Below, in pieces: positions 24,030 through 34,908 of a stretch of DNA of 64,000 nt. The translations under genes were made by a program, and so were the position numbers. The stretch spans positions 105,724,852 through 105,788,851 of the forward strand of contig CM066728.1 of NCBI GenBank assembly GCA_033961575.1, read 5' to 3'. This stretch comes from Aselliscus stoliczkanus. Taxonomy: Eukaryota; Chordata; Mammalia; Chiroptera; Hipposideridae. The notes beneath the pieces are model-generated. The model had not been told where the DNA came from. It searched no databases and was given only the letters and a program-made list of their open reading frames with translations. Within the stretch, counting starts at the first letter, position 1; each line of letters begins with the position of its first letter.

Positions 24030-24160
24030 CAAAGAAAAGCTGCTTCTGAACCCTATTGAAAGGGACCTTTGACCATCTTCAGATGGATTTTTATTCATAT
24101 CTATTTGCCAGAGGATTTGAATATGTTTTAGTTTTTGTATCTTATCAGACTCAAACTGTT
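24030..24160 (+). pseudogene. Second, partial integrase-core segment
   Basis: The text at 24055-24150 reads, after one frame break, as 'TFDHLQMDFYSYLFARGFEY' and then 'VLVFVSYQT'. It is a diverged version of the core segment already seen at 23670-23755, and here the QMD Asp is kept. It lies downstream of the first copy's 'SGKAERTN' segment, so the order is repeated. It is either an internal duplication or a piece of a second related ERV. Confidence 0.6.
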
Positions 24161-24235
24161 AACAACAAATAGAGCAGTGAAATGCTGGGGAGTCAATATT
24201 TCAGTTCACGTTTCACAGTTAAATAATCAATTCAG

Positions 24236-24344
24236 GGCCAGCCAAGTGATGCGGTGGTTAAGCGCTGGCTTAGGAAGCCAGTGGCCCCGGTTCGGGTCCC
24301 ACATAAGAGGGCCAGCAACACTGCCCTCAAAAAAAAAAAAAAAG
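24236..24344 (+). mobile_element. tRNA-derived SINE, short form (copy 5)
   Basis: A 109-bp insertion with head 'gggccagccaagtgatgcgg', intact B box 'ggttcgggtcc', end 'gccagcaacactgccctcaa' and poly-A. The 11-bp target duplication 'aatcaattcag' lies at 24225-24235 and 24345-24355. It landed inside or just beyond the decayed ERV pol region, so it is younger than the retrovirus. Confidence 0.92.
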
Positions 24345-24355
24345 AATCAATTCAG

Positions 24356-25075
24356 AATTCCACATGACTTGAAGACTATTTCAAAAGGAGACCATAGCCT
24401 GAAGGCTCTCAAAGAAGGCTCTCTGTCTTACTGAATCCTGGGTGACAGACAGACTTCCATGAGCTGGGAATGCAAGCTCCTCCAAGGAGACCAGAAGGAA
24501 TTATAGCTGATGGCCCCTCCATGGGCAAAGGGCCTTGAACACATCCATTTATAGCCAGAAAAGGAAACAATTATCACAATCCATTAGACTGTAAGTAAGT
24601 CATCCTAAATTTGAATTCAATGCCCTTCCGAGGAAAAGGAGCTAATTCCCTGCCATCTAGAAGACACTAATCGAGATCCAAATATGTAACCCAGCTAATG
24701 TAAGGCTTTGGTCCTGATCTTGTGTAATAAACATTGTTCTCTGCATGTGCCCCTACCAGATACTACTTCTGTTGTACTTCTCTTGTGTCCAGGGTACCAG
24801 GACCTATTCATCTCAAACTAAACCCCCCTGCATTTTAGAATAGTATTTCAAGATTTGCCTGTACACCAAGATACTCATCCCATAAATAACCATGGCTGGA
24901 GATTCTAACTCAGACACGAGCTCCAAAACAAGGCTATTCTTCATTTAGGCACTTTGCCTGGGAGAAATACTGCCACACTGGTTATGTGTACAATCAGAGA
25001 AGCGTTCCCGATTTGGGGGTGAGGTGATATAAATAAAAAAGACTATAAGAAAGTTATTACTAACTCTGGCAAATG
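24356..25075 (+). other. ERV interior, domains not recognised
   Basis: This lies between the integrase remnants and the envelope remnant. A few phrases could be the C-terminal end of integrase, but no surface-envelope domain can be seen. About 700 bp is far too short for a surface subunit, which indicates an internal deletion. The inference rests on spacing and not on a joined sequence. Confidence 0.5.
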
Positions 25076-25490
25076 TTATTAATGAGAAGGCTTTTGCCTG
25101 AGATGGAATGTAAATCAATCTCAATTTGTGGACCATCGTGTTGTTCTAGATTCCTTGTTGGCTAGTCATGGTGGTGTCTGTGCCTTGCTGATACTGTTGT
25201 ATTTGGATCAATGAAACAGGCAAGGTGTAGCAGGCTACGTATATCGCCTTAAAGAAAAAACTCTTTGGCTCTCTAAGGTTGGTCCTTGTGCGCTATGGGA
25301 TTTGTTCTCTTGACCTGGGCAAGCGGGGCTTCTGGTCCCAAAGCATCTTACAGGGAATGGCATTTGTTCTCATTTTTGTCACAGTGGTCAATGATGCTGG
25401 TCTGTTGCATTGTATCCCCGAATCTTAAATTCTTCTGTGTGGTTGCTCTCTTGCCCGATGACCGTCCGGATAATACAACAAAAAAAAAGT
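25076..25490 (+). pseudogene. Endogenous retrovirus env: transmembrane-subunit remnant
   Basis: Frames here carry 'VLDSLLASHGGVCAL' near 25140-25190, placed like the conserved region of class I ERV transmembrane envelopes before the CX6CC motif. It is followed by 'FGSMKQA'-type text, and by a hydrophobic stretch near 25355-25430 that suits a membrane anchor. Frameshifts and stops break the frame, so no working protein is possible. Its position just upstream of a purine tract and LTR-like block fits a provirus 3' end. Confidence 0.68.
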
Positions 25491-25597
25491 AAGAGATTTC
25501 AAAATACAGCTGAAGAAGGACATAAATGGACACCCCAAGCAGTAAAGCTCTAGGTCTTTAGGATTCCCTGAATTGGTCAATTCTCACAAGCAAAAGA

Positions 25598-25618
25598 GTA
25601 ATGGGAAGGTGGGGGGAT
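25598..25618 (+). other. Probable polypurine tract of the ERV
   Basis: The purine-rich run 'aatgggaaggtggggggatg' sits directly before a TG dinucleotide that opens the LTR-like block. This is the normal plus-strand primer site of retroviruses. Called by position and composition. Confidence 0.55.
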
Positions 25619-25960
25619 GAAATTTGAATGTACAAATGGATATTTGAGCACAAACAGACAATGCCTAGAGCATGTATAACAATAGAACTCGGACCCACAG
25701 CCTCTGTAGCTATCAGCCCAGAACAGTCAGGCCTTGCTCACTCACCACCAGCAACCTGTACTCCAGCTCCACCTCTAACTCAGGGGCAGTCACTCCCAGT
25801 TAGCTCACCTCCAGCATTACCATGCCTACCTGTCCAATCAGAGCACAGGCGAAGCTTCTCTGTTTTCACTGTAGCTTTCCCACCCCCCTCCCTGCCAAAT
25901 GAGAAAATAAAACACCAGCCAGCCATTATTGCATGCACTGAGTTACTCTGGGCACACTGA
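25618..25960 (+). mobile_element. Probable 3' LTR of the ERV (3' limit uncertain)
   Basis: Begins with TG after the purine tract. It contains a CCAAT-like 'tgtccaatcagagcacag' phrase near 25828 and a polyadenylation signal 'aaaataaaacacc' near 25903. I found no matching 5' LTR upstream in the window, so the right border cannot be fixed and the 5' half of the provirus may be lost. The proline-rich forward frame is a reading of LTR sequence. Confidence 0.55.
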
Positions 25961-26087
25961 GAGCAGGTGCCAAAATGGGATGAGGCACGAAAGGGGTTTA
26001 TTAAGGGAAACACCTGGGCAGGAAAATGGGATGAAAACTAGAGAAGGCTGGGAGAGGCCTCAGATGGTGATACTGGTCTGGCCACAG

Positions 26088-26165
26088 GGAAGGAAGGAAG
26101 GAAGGAAGGAAGGAAGGAAGGAAGGAAGGAAGGAAGGAAGGAAGGAAGGAAGGAAGGGAGGGAGG
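26088..26165. repeat. (GGAA)n microsatellite
   Basis: About 70 bp of uninterrupted GGAA tetranucleotide, ending in 'gggagggagg'. The Lys-Glu-Gly-Arg repeat in the forward frame is an artefact. Tandem GGAA can bind ETS-family factors, which is general knowledge and not shown here. Confidence 0.95.
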
Positions 26166-26388
26166 TTAGATTGATTGCATTAATGAGTGCAGTTCTAAGA
26201 ACATTTCAGTAAAGCAAAGGGGAGTCCTCAAGACGTGAATCAATGGCCTTGAGTGTTCCTGTCACACTCAGCAGTTATTGGCAGAAAGGAGCCCACCTGG
26301 GGCCTGAGTGAGTGCAGTTCGGACTTTAGAGTGTGGCAGCTTGGGCCTTGGGCCTGTTGTGCTCCACAATGTAGAAGACCCAAAAGGC

Positions 26389-26784
26389 TGTTACGGGCTG
26401 AGTTGTTTCCTCCCTGCACGCCCCCCCCGCCCCCCCGCCCCATCCATGTTGCAGTCCCAACCCCCAGGACCTTAGAATGTAACTATATTTGGAGATAAGG
26501 CTTTTACAGGTAATTAAGTTAGAGTGAGACCATTAGGAAGGGGCAGTCTCCTCACGCACCTGGTGTCCTTATAACAGGAGGCACTGGGGCGCACGCGCAC
26601 AGAGAGACAACCATGTCAGGACATGGAGGAAGTGCCATCTGTGAGCCAAGGAGAGAGGCCTCAGGAGAAGTGGAACTTTCCAACACCTCGACCTTAGCTC
26701 CAAAACTGTGAAAAATAAAATTCTGTTGTTTAAGCCACGCTATCTGTGGCATTTTGTTATAGCAGCCCAAGCAAATTAATACAA
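26389..26784 (+). mobile_element. MLT1-type MaLR LTR, sense
   Basis: The canonical order is clear: 'tgttacgggctgagttgttt', 'aggaccttagaatgtaacta', 'tttggagataaggctttt', 'ggtgtccttataacaggagg', then 'ctgttgtttaagccacgcta' and the end 'agcaaattaatacaa'. This is the best-preserved MLT1 in the window and looks complete. A C-rich run of about 20 bp (26422-26441) lies near its 5' end. Confidence 0.88.
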
Positions 26785-26823
26785 AGCACATTCTCTGGAT
26801 TGTCCAAAGCAAAAGCACTATAC

Positions 26824-26826
<3 letters not shown>

Positions 26827-26870
<44 letters not shown>
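26827..26870. repeat. (GT)n microsatellite
   Basis: About 44 bp of uninterrupted GT dinucleotide about 45 bp beyond the LTR end. Confidence 0.95.
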
Positions 26871-26871
<1 letters not shown>

Positions 26872-28869
26872 TCACATCATACTACAGAACCTTATAAGTC
26901 CCATTACTATCCTCCTTTTGCAATACAACTCGAAATCAGTGTTTCCCTCCTTTTATTTTATGCTTCTGTACAATTAACTTCAGGCATCTCTCACTTGGCT
27001 GCAATTTTTTTGGGAAGAATGTAGGTTATAAATAACAAATAAGTGATTCTTCAAAAAAAAATATTTTTAACTTTTTAGTAATGTGAAAAACTTGTCATTT
27101 TAAAACTAAATTATTTGATTTAGCAATCCAATTTGGTTTAATTCCCTGCTAATCTGAGTTTCCCGTGGAGAAATTTATTCATTGCATCATCAGTATACAT
27201 TGGTTCTATGCATTGGTGTGCTTGTTTCTCCAGGGGTCTTATTCTGCCTGGATGTCTAACACTTTACAATATACAAATAACATGAAAATTATAAATGTAT
27301 ACAATGTTTCTTTTTTATATAATTTCTTAAATGTATTACATTAAATGTATATCATTTATATAGAATATATCATATATAATTTTTATCATATAATATAAAA
27401 ATTAATGCCACATTAATTTCCTTTGTTTCATTAACAGTTTCTCCCATTAGGAAATTAAAACAGCTAGTAGCTTGACCTCTGTGTGCATCTCCAAAATTGA
27501 TTCTAATGATAGATCTTGGGCTTTCATAAAATCATGTTATATATAAGAACAATCCTACAGGACTCCAGAGTTCTCTCACTAACTACCCTCTTGTCTTCGG
27601 ACAAATTCCTTCTATTCCTGGGCCTCTAGTTTTTTGTTTTTGTTTGTTTCTTTGTTTTGTTATTGTCATTGTTGATGTTGTTGTTTTTCATCTGTGAAAT
27701 AAAGATCTTGGGGCAAACGGGCCCTAAGACAACACAAGTGATAGATCAAGCCCAAATAAAACCACACCCGTTCTATGCTACCAGCATTTTATTAGGAACT
27801 TTCTATTACTTAGCAACTGGCAATATTCACTGCTGATCCATTCATTATTAGGTTTTTGCAGCTCACATAATCTTCCTGGTTTACACGGGAAAAGATGAAG
27901 CTTTACACCAAGGATTTCAAAATCAGCACTGAAAAGCTAGTGTAAAAGGAAAAATTACTCTCAGGTGAATATTTACTGATTAGTCATAAAGAGAAGCTGG
28001 AGTCAGACATACTTCTGCCCAATCAATCTAGCATAATGACATTTGAAAACAATTGTATTTTATCAATAAATTACCTTTAAATATGGGTTTATTACAGAAT
28101 TATCATGTTAATATTGAAATTTTGTTTATTAAAATAAGCTTGAGACTTGGTAGTTATCCAGTGGGCATTATATAAGTGTAAATTTTTTCCTATTTTTTTC
28201 TTTTATTGTTCACTGGTATTAAAGATTGTAAAAAGTCTCTTATGAACGATACTGTGTCACTTAGTGCACATTTTCAATTATTATGACTACCTTGTTGTAT
28301 ATTGAATATTGAAACCATAAAACTGAATAATGTATATTGAAACCATAAAACTGAATAAAGGCTGAAAATAATTTCATGTGAAAAAAATCAATTTAATAAC
28401 TGTCACAGCTTTATAAACCTTGGTTTAGTATTCATGTTAATAACAAAAGTCTGTGTCAAATATTTGCTTTGCTTTCCTTAATCACATTTCTTATAGAATT
28501 AAGAGCAAAAGTACAATACTAACTCATTTATAATTTGTTCCAAGTGTTCTTTTTGATTATGTTACTTTCTGTGGTAACTTATACTAATGGAAACAATGTT
28601 GATACTCTAAGGCTTTTTCTTTTACAATGTAACCCAAAAGCATATTTAAGTCCATTTTAAATGTATTCCCTCACCCAATATTTTTTTAAATTATTAAATA
28701 CGATCTAACCTAATTTTCATTTTATATCAAGATCTAGTTCAAATACACGAATGTAAAGTATGATCTTTCAGATCCCACAGAGTTCTGAGCACTTTGAAAC
28801 CTTTACTTCCAAGTCAATTCATAGGGAAAAGCTATAGATGCCAACAAACACTTTAGGATCTGGTAAATA
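26871..28869. other. AT-rich intergenic DNA with a 28-bp tandem duplication
   Basis: No gene is seen. The block is strongly AT-rich, especially 27290-27420. A direct 28-bp repeat lies at 28307-28334 and 28335-28358 (see Findings). Confidence 0.55.
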
Positions 28870-29160
28870 ATTCCTTGATAAATGATGATAATAATATTAT
28901 TGATAACGTTTAAAACCCCTTAAAGGGTACTGAATCTAGAACTCTGTTCAAAGTGCTCCACTCACTGAACCCTCACAGCATGAGGCAACCTGGTCGACAC
29001 TATTGTTACCCTTAGTGGGGAAACAAGGAAACAGGTCCACCCAGATCTGCATGAGTCAGCTGCCTGTGGTCCTGCAGCTGGTCTCTGTGGCTGAGCCCAG
29101 ATTTCAGGTTGGGTACTTAGAACCAAGGGTAACACCTGCTGTATCTACTGTGAGGCATGT
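28870..29160 (+). repeat. MIR SINE, sense
   Basis: Core text is 'ctcactgaaccctcacagca', 'tattgttacccttagtgggg', 'gaaacaaggaaacaggt' and 'gctggtctctgtggctgagc'. This follows the MIR order of its tRNA-related and core parts. Diverged but recognisable. Confidence 0.75.
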
Positions 29161-30164
29161 GTATCTGTATAATTCAATTTGAGCCTGCCTCAAAAAAACA
29201 TAAATTAGACGAGGTATTATAAACATTAGAAAGGGTAGATTCAGTCTGAATATGTTTGTCACCCATGAGAGGCTCATACAGAATTAGACCATGTGTCATC
29301 TCTTTGTAGACTTGTTCAGTTTGGTTTAAAAGAAAATATCCTGGTGGAATGGGATTAAGAAAACTGGCATTTGTACTCTTTTTAACACTTACTTAGTTCT
29401 GATGACCCTGGGCTCTTTCTGAAATTTACTCAATTTCCTCATTATTAAAAAACCAAAAAAAAAACAACCAAAGTAATCTCTACAGTTACTTCCCAGTGTC
29501 AAACCCTTTTTATTTGTATAAACATCTGTGATATATCTTTACACATACTAGCAAAGGTACAAGAGAATTTCTGGTTGTGCTACGCCCAAGGAGGAAGACA
29601 ATTTTTTTCTTTTAACTATAGACTGTTATGCATGTAATTTGCTTTAAATCGTACATGTTACATAGGAAACACAACATATAGTTTAATTGTAATACTAACA
29701 TCCTACAAGGTGCTATAACATCCCCGGAAATAGAAACAGTATTTTTCTTTTAACTATAAATTGCCTAGTTGTCCTGTCATTGTCCCAGAGAACTATGAAC
29801 CACAGTGAAAAATAGCTGATAGAAACCATTTTCAAACAATACTTGCTCTAAAGCTACAACTTTGTTACGTAACTTCTTCATAGATCACCTTCTGGTCTCC
29901 TTCTCAGGGGCCAGTGTTAATTAGTCATGGCCAGCTGCCTCTTCCAGGAAATGGGGTTGCCCATGAGCACAGATCAAGACACACTTGGAAGCCTTTCCAT
30001 CCCTATTTGTTCAAGTTCATTGGGAAGAAAACGCTTATTTGGAAATGCAGACATGAGGAAGGGAAGGGGTAATTTAACAGGAATCACAGTTACCTAGGCC
30101 GTAGATGCCAATTCTGTTTTAATACAGGCCTGTTGAAATGTACTAATGACAGCCTGGATGTTGT
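29161..30164. other. AT-rich intergenic DNA with a possible antisense MIR scrap
   Basis: Near 29400-29450, 'gatgaccctgggctctttct' and 'actcaatttcctcattatta' look like an antisense MIR end. The rest is unclassified. Confidence 0.45.
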
Positions 30165-30744
30165 ACTTTTTAAAAAAAATAACTTTATTTAGATATGATT
30201 GGCAAACCATCAAAGATACCCATTTAAAGTATATGGTTCATTGGTTTTCAGTATATTCAGAGAATTCCATCACCCCACAAGGAAACGGTTTATAGTCAGC
30301 CACTCTCTCTTACTCTGCCTTGCACCCAGGCTCCTAGGCTTAGGCAATCATCAATCTGCTTTCTCTCTTGCTAGATTTGGCCATTCTCCCCATTTCAAAT
30401 ACATGGAAACATACAACATGTGGTGTTTTGTGTCTGGTTGGTTTCACTGCACATGTGTTCATGCTTCATGTGTAACAGGTATCAGTATCTTCTTTGTTTT
30501 TCTTGCTGAGTAATATTTTGTTGTGTATCTTGTATTTGGTTTATCAGCTGACAGACATTCAGGTTGTTCCAACTTATTTGCTATTATGAATAATGCTGCT
30601 ATGAATATCCGTACACAGGTTTTTGTGTGGACATAGATTTTCACTTGTTTTGGATACTCAAGAGTTGGTCCTCTTACCTGGACTTCTAGGCATTGAAATG
30701 CTAGATTGTAAGGTAACTATGACCACATATTGTACACAAGAACT

Positions 30745-30745
<1 letters not shown>
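30165..30745 (-). mobile_element. Old L1 (L1M-type) fragment, antisense
   Basis: A long run of landmarks matches the antisense L1M 3' region: 'caaggaaacggtttatagtc', 'caatctgctttctctcttgc', 'acatgtggtgttttgtgtct', 'gctgagtaatattttgttgt' and 'aataatgctgctatgaatat'. The forward frame at 30199-30513 is a spurious reading of this repeat. Confidence 0.85.

Positions 30746-30792
<47 letters not shown>
30746..30792. repeat. (GT)n microsatellite
   Basis: About 42 bp of GT repeat at the edge of the L1 fragment. Confidence 0.95.
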
Positions 30793-30794
<2 letters not shown>

Positions 30795-31907
30795 TCCCTA
30801 TGTGTAGGGTGGTACCTGTAGGTATGATGGGTTGTTTGTCAATGAGGTGAAAGGAATAGCAGATAAATCTCTCTCAATTTACACTCTAATTTACACTCAA
30901 TGGAAATTAAGTATAAATATAGTTTTATACTTTATGCTTTTATACTTTAAAAGTTTTATACTTTATAATTTTATACTTTAAAAACAAATGTATTGTGTGT
31001 TTCTTTACCTATAAAATACACATATAGACATGGCATTTATAGTTTGTGATATTTTTTAAAATATGAAGTTAAAAGCACAATTCCTAACTTCACTGTATCA
31101 CCTACACAATATCCCAATTTTGAAGTCCATTTATTACTGATTCGGATTAAAATAACCACCTTGTAACACTGAAGCCTTCTTCACTCCCTTATATGATATG
31201 TGCTTTGGTATTAATCAACAATTATGCCATTGTTTTCTTTAGCCAGTTCACAATCCATTCCTGTTCACAAGTTTCATTGGATGAGAAAAAAGAGCCTGCC
31301 AATCGACGGTGCAGAATGAACAGGAATAACAACGGATTCCATTCACTTCAGAGCGGGAGGTAGGAAGAGCCCACCTAAACCTCAGTGTACCCATCACTGC
31401 ATGCCAAGCTGAGGATGAGGTACACCTGGAGAGTGGAACGTGGTTAGATGACAGGTGAGGAGTTAGTAAGGTGAATTAGCATGTTAATAAATTCACCACT
31501 TCAGATAGCAGATCCATCAGTGAATTATATAACAATGCCATTCAATGGGAACGTCCAGCAACAAAAGGCAGGCTTTCAAATCATCAGCTTTTTATTAAAA
31601 ACAAAAAAAAATCCTTTCTCTTACCTGTTAGTTGAAAATGCAAATCCGAGTCACTGATATCTTTAATTTTGCTTCTCTCCTGGGTGTGCTGGAAAACCCT
31701 TTTTCTGTTCACCATCTACTTCAACTCTGTTTTCTTGTTTCAATCTCCAATTCATGTTTTTCTAATTATTGTTCCATAATATATGAATAGAATTCATGAA
31801 TTCTAAGTATGAGAAAATTATACTTGTAAAAACCCCACATATCTCTCCCATAAATGAAAGACAATTAGCTAATTGCCCACTTATTCTGACTAGCCTGGAA
31901 AGAAACC
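30793..31907. other. AT-rich intergenic DNA with a small tandem repeat
   Basis: No gene is seen. Four imperfect copies of a 'ttttatacttta' unit lie at about 30922-30985. Confidence 0.55.
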
Positions 31908-32157
31908 TGTATTAGCTTTGGGCTGCCCTAACAAAGTACCACTGACTGGGTGGCTTAGACACCAAAATGTGTCATCTCACAGCTCTGGAGGCTGGCAGTC
32001 CCTGATGATGGTCCAGAGGAATCTCCTTCTGATGACAGCTCTCTTCCTGGCTTACAGTTGCCCACCTTGTGCTGTTTCCATCACCTATTTTGTGTACATG
32101 TGCAGGTGTGCGTGTGGCGGGGAGGGTGGGGGGGAGGGGAGGGGTAGAGAGAGAGAA

Positions 32158-32212
<55 letters not shown>

Positions 32213-32320
32213 GGGAAATTCTCTGCTGTCTCTTCCTCCTCCTCTAAGGACACCAGTGCCATCAGATAAGGGTCCTACTCTTATGAAACAGGATAGCCTC
32301 ATTTTACAAATTGCTTTTTG
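31908..32320 (-). mobile_element. MLT1-type LTR, antisense, with internal (GA)n
   Basis: Begins 'tgtattagctttgggctgcc', 'ctaacaaagtaccactgact', then 'tctcacagctctggaggctg', which is the reverse of an MLT1 3' end. It runs to 'aaggacaccagtgccatcag'. The middle is expanded by a (GA)n tract with a G-rich leader. The far end is truncated. The many short frames across the GA tract are artefacts. Confidence 0.82.
32101..32209. repeat. G-rich/(GA)n purine tract
   Basis: A G-rich segment with GGGGAGG-type runs is followed by about 50 bp of GA repeat from 32161. It is a homopurine run of about 90 bp within an antisense MLT1 LTR. Confidence 0.95.
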
Positions 32321-32439
32321 TCCCTGTAATGCTGGGCTCTATAGGTTTAGAAGCTCTGGCCCCCAAAGGAGGAACACTTCTACCAGGGAACACGGCCAGT
32401 TGTCACTTTCCCCCAGGCCCTCTGGGCAAGACAAGAAGC

Positions 32440-32889
32440 ATATTTGTTTCCTAGGTTTGCCGTAACAAATTACCCGATGGTGGTGGTGGTGGTGGCGGTG
32501 GCTTAAAGACAACAGAAATGTATTCTCCCACAGTTCTGGAGTCAGAATCTGAAACGAAGGTGTCAGTAGCACTCTGCTCCCTCCAAGGCCTCTGAGGAAG
32601 CATCTCTCCTTGCCTCCTCCAGCTTCTGTTGGCTCCATGCAATCCTTGGCTTCTAGCTGCCTTGCTCCACTCTCTGCCTCTATCCTCCCAGGGTCATCTT
32701 CTTTGTGTCTATGTGTCCTTTCCTTTTCTCTATAAGGGGACAAATCATTGGACCTAGGGACCACCCTAGCCCAGGATTGCCTCATCTTATCTTTTGCTTA
32801 CATCTGCCAAGTCTCCTTTTCCAAAGAAGATCATATCCTGAGGGTGTACAGTGGATGTCATTGTTTACAGGACACTATTCAACCCATTG
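32440..32889 (-). mobile_element. MLT1-type LTR, antisense
   Basis: Landmarks: 'tatttgtttcctaggtttgc', 'cgtaacaaattacc', 'cccacagttctggagtcaga' and the end 'gacactattcaacccattg', which mirrors the usual MLT1 start. A (GGT)n/(GGC) run (32478-32501) sits where the sense strand has its terminal GT-poor part. The 148-codon minus frame is not a gene. Confidence 0.82.
32478..32501. repeat. (GGT)n short tandem repeat
   Basis: About eight units of GGT with one GGC, inside the antisense LTR. Confidence 0.9.
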
Positions 32890-33059
32890 TGAGGTGTCAC
32901 TGTCCTGGCAGGGGTCAATGTCAGTGAGTTTAGTCATTAGGAGATTAGTGACTATGTTACACAATGGGTATAGGGAGGAACATAATAAATGTTAGGAAAT
33001 CCTTACATATATAAGCTATGATTTGATTAATACAATGTTAATATTGATATTTTCTCAGA

Positions 33060-33150
33060 TATTTAACTGCATTTTTTTCTATTGAGGTATAATCTGCATT
33101 TAGTAAAATTAATTTGGGGCACACAGGTATATGAATTTTGACAAAATCAT
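33060..33150 (-). mobile_element. L1M-type 3' scrap, antisense
   Basis: 'tctattgaggtataatctgc' and 'gtatatgaattttgacaaaa' are typical of an antisense L1 3' UTR. Short, old and truncated. Confidence 0.6.
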
Positions 33151-34162
33151 TGGAAAATGTGTTAGCCCAAAGGACAATTTAACTCCCATGATGATAGAAG
33201 AGCAACAAAACTTTGACGCAAAACTTGTAACTCATCTTGAGAACCCATGTGGTGTTTACTCTGATTACACATAATATTCCAAGGCAGGGGGTTCATATTT
33301 CATATTGGTGAAGCCTGCAAAAGCGATTCTGCAAATCATAGAGAACTGGCGTTAGAAACTGCATCCACTTATCAGGTCAGGCTTCCAGATAACAGTTCTA
33401 CAAGGATTACAAGTTTATCCTCTGACGTTGGCACAACTATGCATCTCAGTGCCATACATACACTCCCCTTTGCTTGCAAACAGAAGCTTTGTCAACAAGT
33501 TGCCTGACCTCAATATCTTTAAAACAAGCTGGACATCTTCAGGCACTGGTCCTGTTAGTGATGTGCTCACAGTCATCAGTGTGACCTTGAAACCAACCCC
33601 TCCCAGTGCAAAGCATCGGAACCAGTTCACCTCCTAGTCAGTCTCATAAGAAGTTGGTCTTATAACAGTCTAAGGCCTGCGATAGCAGCATCGTTGATTA
33701 CTCATAGTATCAGGATTGGTCAGCGATGTAGTATATGACTAAGGTGTGCAGGTGATGTTTTCTAAAAGAATTTTGCAGAAGACAGTGTGAGAGGAGTTAA
33801 TGGTTACTAGAGGCTGCACAGGTTTTTTTGTTTGTTTTGTTCTGTTTTGTTTTGTTTTTCAACTCTAAAAGAGCCTGAGTTTAATTTTTCAAGTCTAAAA
33901 GAGAAATGAAAAGCAAACAAACAAAAACCCAGAAAGTCCATGTTTCAAAGTCCTACTCACCATGAAGTTAAAAGGCACATACCACCTATGGGCCCAATTA
34001 TTCTGAGTATAGAACCCCTCATTCCCAGCATGCAATGCTATACACAAATTCCTCATTTCCTTCATTCAATAAGTAAAGGTAGGCAGCTTATTGCATTCTA
34101 GAGCTTTTGAAGATTCCAGAACACAAACATAGATACATGGAGCATATTACTAAAAACCTGAA

Positions 34163-34163
<1 letters not shown>
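33151..34163. other. Intergenic DNA, no recognised feature
   Basis: No gene is seen. A pair of overlapping opposite-strand frames of about 70 codons at 33415-33637 has no recognisable domain. Confidence 0.5.

Positions 34164-34213
<50 letters not shown>
34164..34213. repeat. (AT)n microsatellite abutting a MITE
   Basis: About 46 bp of AT repeat runs directly into the terminal inverted repeat of the MITE at 34214. Confidence 0.95.
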
Positions 34214-34216
<3 letters not shown>

Positions 34217-34442
34217 CCAAAAAATGTCTACGAGGGGACACTTTGGTCAACGTTGCTCAAGCAGTAGTTCGCTGTAATCAGAAGTGTCTGGACGCTGATG
34301 GCAACCACTTTGAGCACCTTTTGTAATTATAGGAGTCATGACTTGTATTCATCTTTTATTATTGGTATATATTGAGTACTACAATTTTAATACAGTTTTC
34401 CTTTCTTAAAATGTGTATACATTTTTTTTTTGGCACCCTGTG
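34214..34442 (-). mobile_element. Mariner/Tc1-type MITE, copy A (antisense)
   Basis: About 229 bp ending in inverted repeats: left 'gtgccaaaaaatgtctac', right the complement of 'cagggtgccaaaaaaa'. The inside shares 'ggtgctcaaagtggt...ccatcagc' and 'caacgttgctcaagcagtag' (both orientations) with copies at 53741 and 57194. Copy A is inverted relative to them. A TA lies at the right border (34443-34444), as for TA-targeting transposons. The left tip is eroded into the AT repeat. No coding capacity. Confidence 0.85.
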
Positions 34443-34908
34443 TATGTGTGAGTATTCATTCAAAATGTTTAATTTATTAAAATGCAGAATTTTTCTGAAG
34501 ACAGCAAGAAACACTGTTAAAAGGAAAAAAAAAAATAGAATTTTGGCCTGGATCCAATTAAAGTATAGGTGGAAAAAGAACCAACATTGATTATAGATCT
34601 TACTAGTCACAAAGCTATCCCCAGGCCCAAGTAATTTGACTACTTTGCATTGAGAATGGTCTTCTATGACCCGTCAGCGCTGTCCATCCAGATTTGCTAG
34701 ACTGAGTTACCTTCAAGTTTCAAAGTTTGATGCTTTGGAGACATTTTAATTCAGATGAATCACAACATGAATTTGTTATGTTTTTATATCTACGTTTAAT
34801 TATCCTGACAAGAAATGCAAGGTCTCCGGGTGATAAAACAGAGCAATATTAGCCGATATCACCTACATGCAGGAGCGGAACCTCAAAGCCATAAAACTCA
34901 GAATATAT
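34443..34908. other. AT-rich spacer, nothing recognised
   Basis: No gene or repeat family is seen between the MITE and the foldback mariner. Confidence 0.5.

Noticed and set aside
26088..26165. Lys-Glu-Gly-Arg repeat protein
   Set aside because: Simple translation of a (GGAA)n microsatellite.
32339..32785. 148-codon minus-strand frame with poly-His
   Set aside because: It is the reading of an MLT1 LTR with a (GGT)n tract; the His run comes from the repeat.
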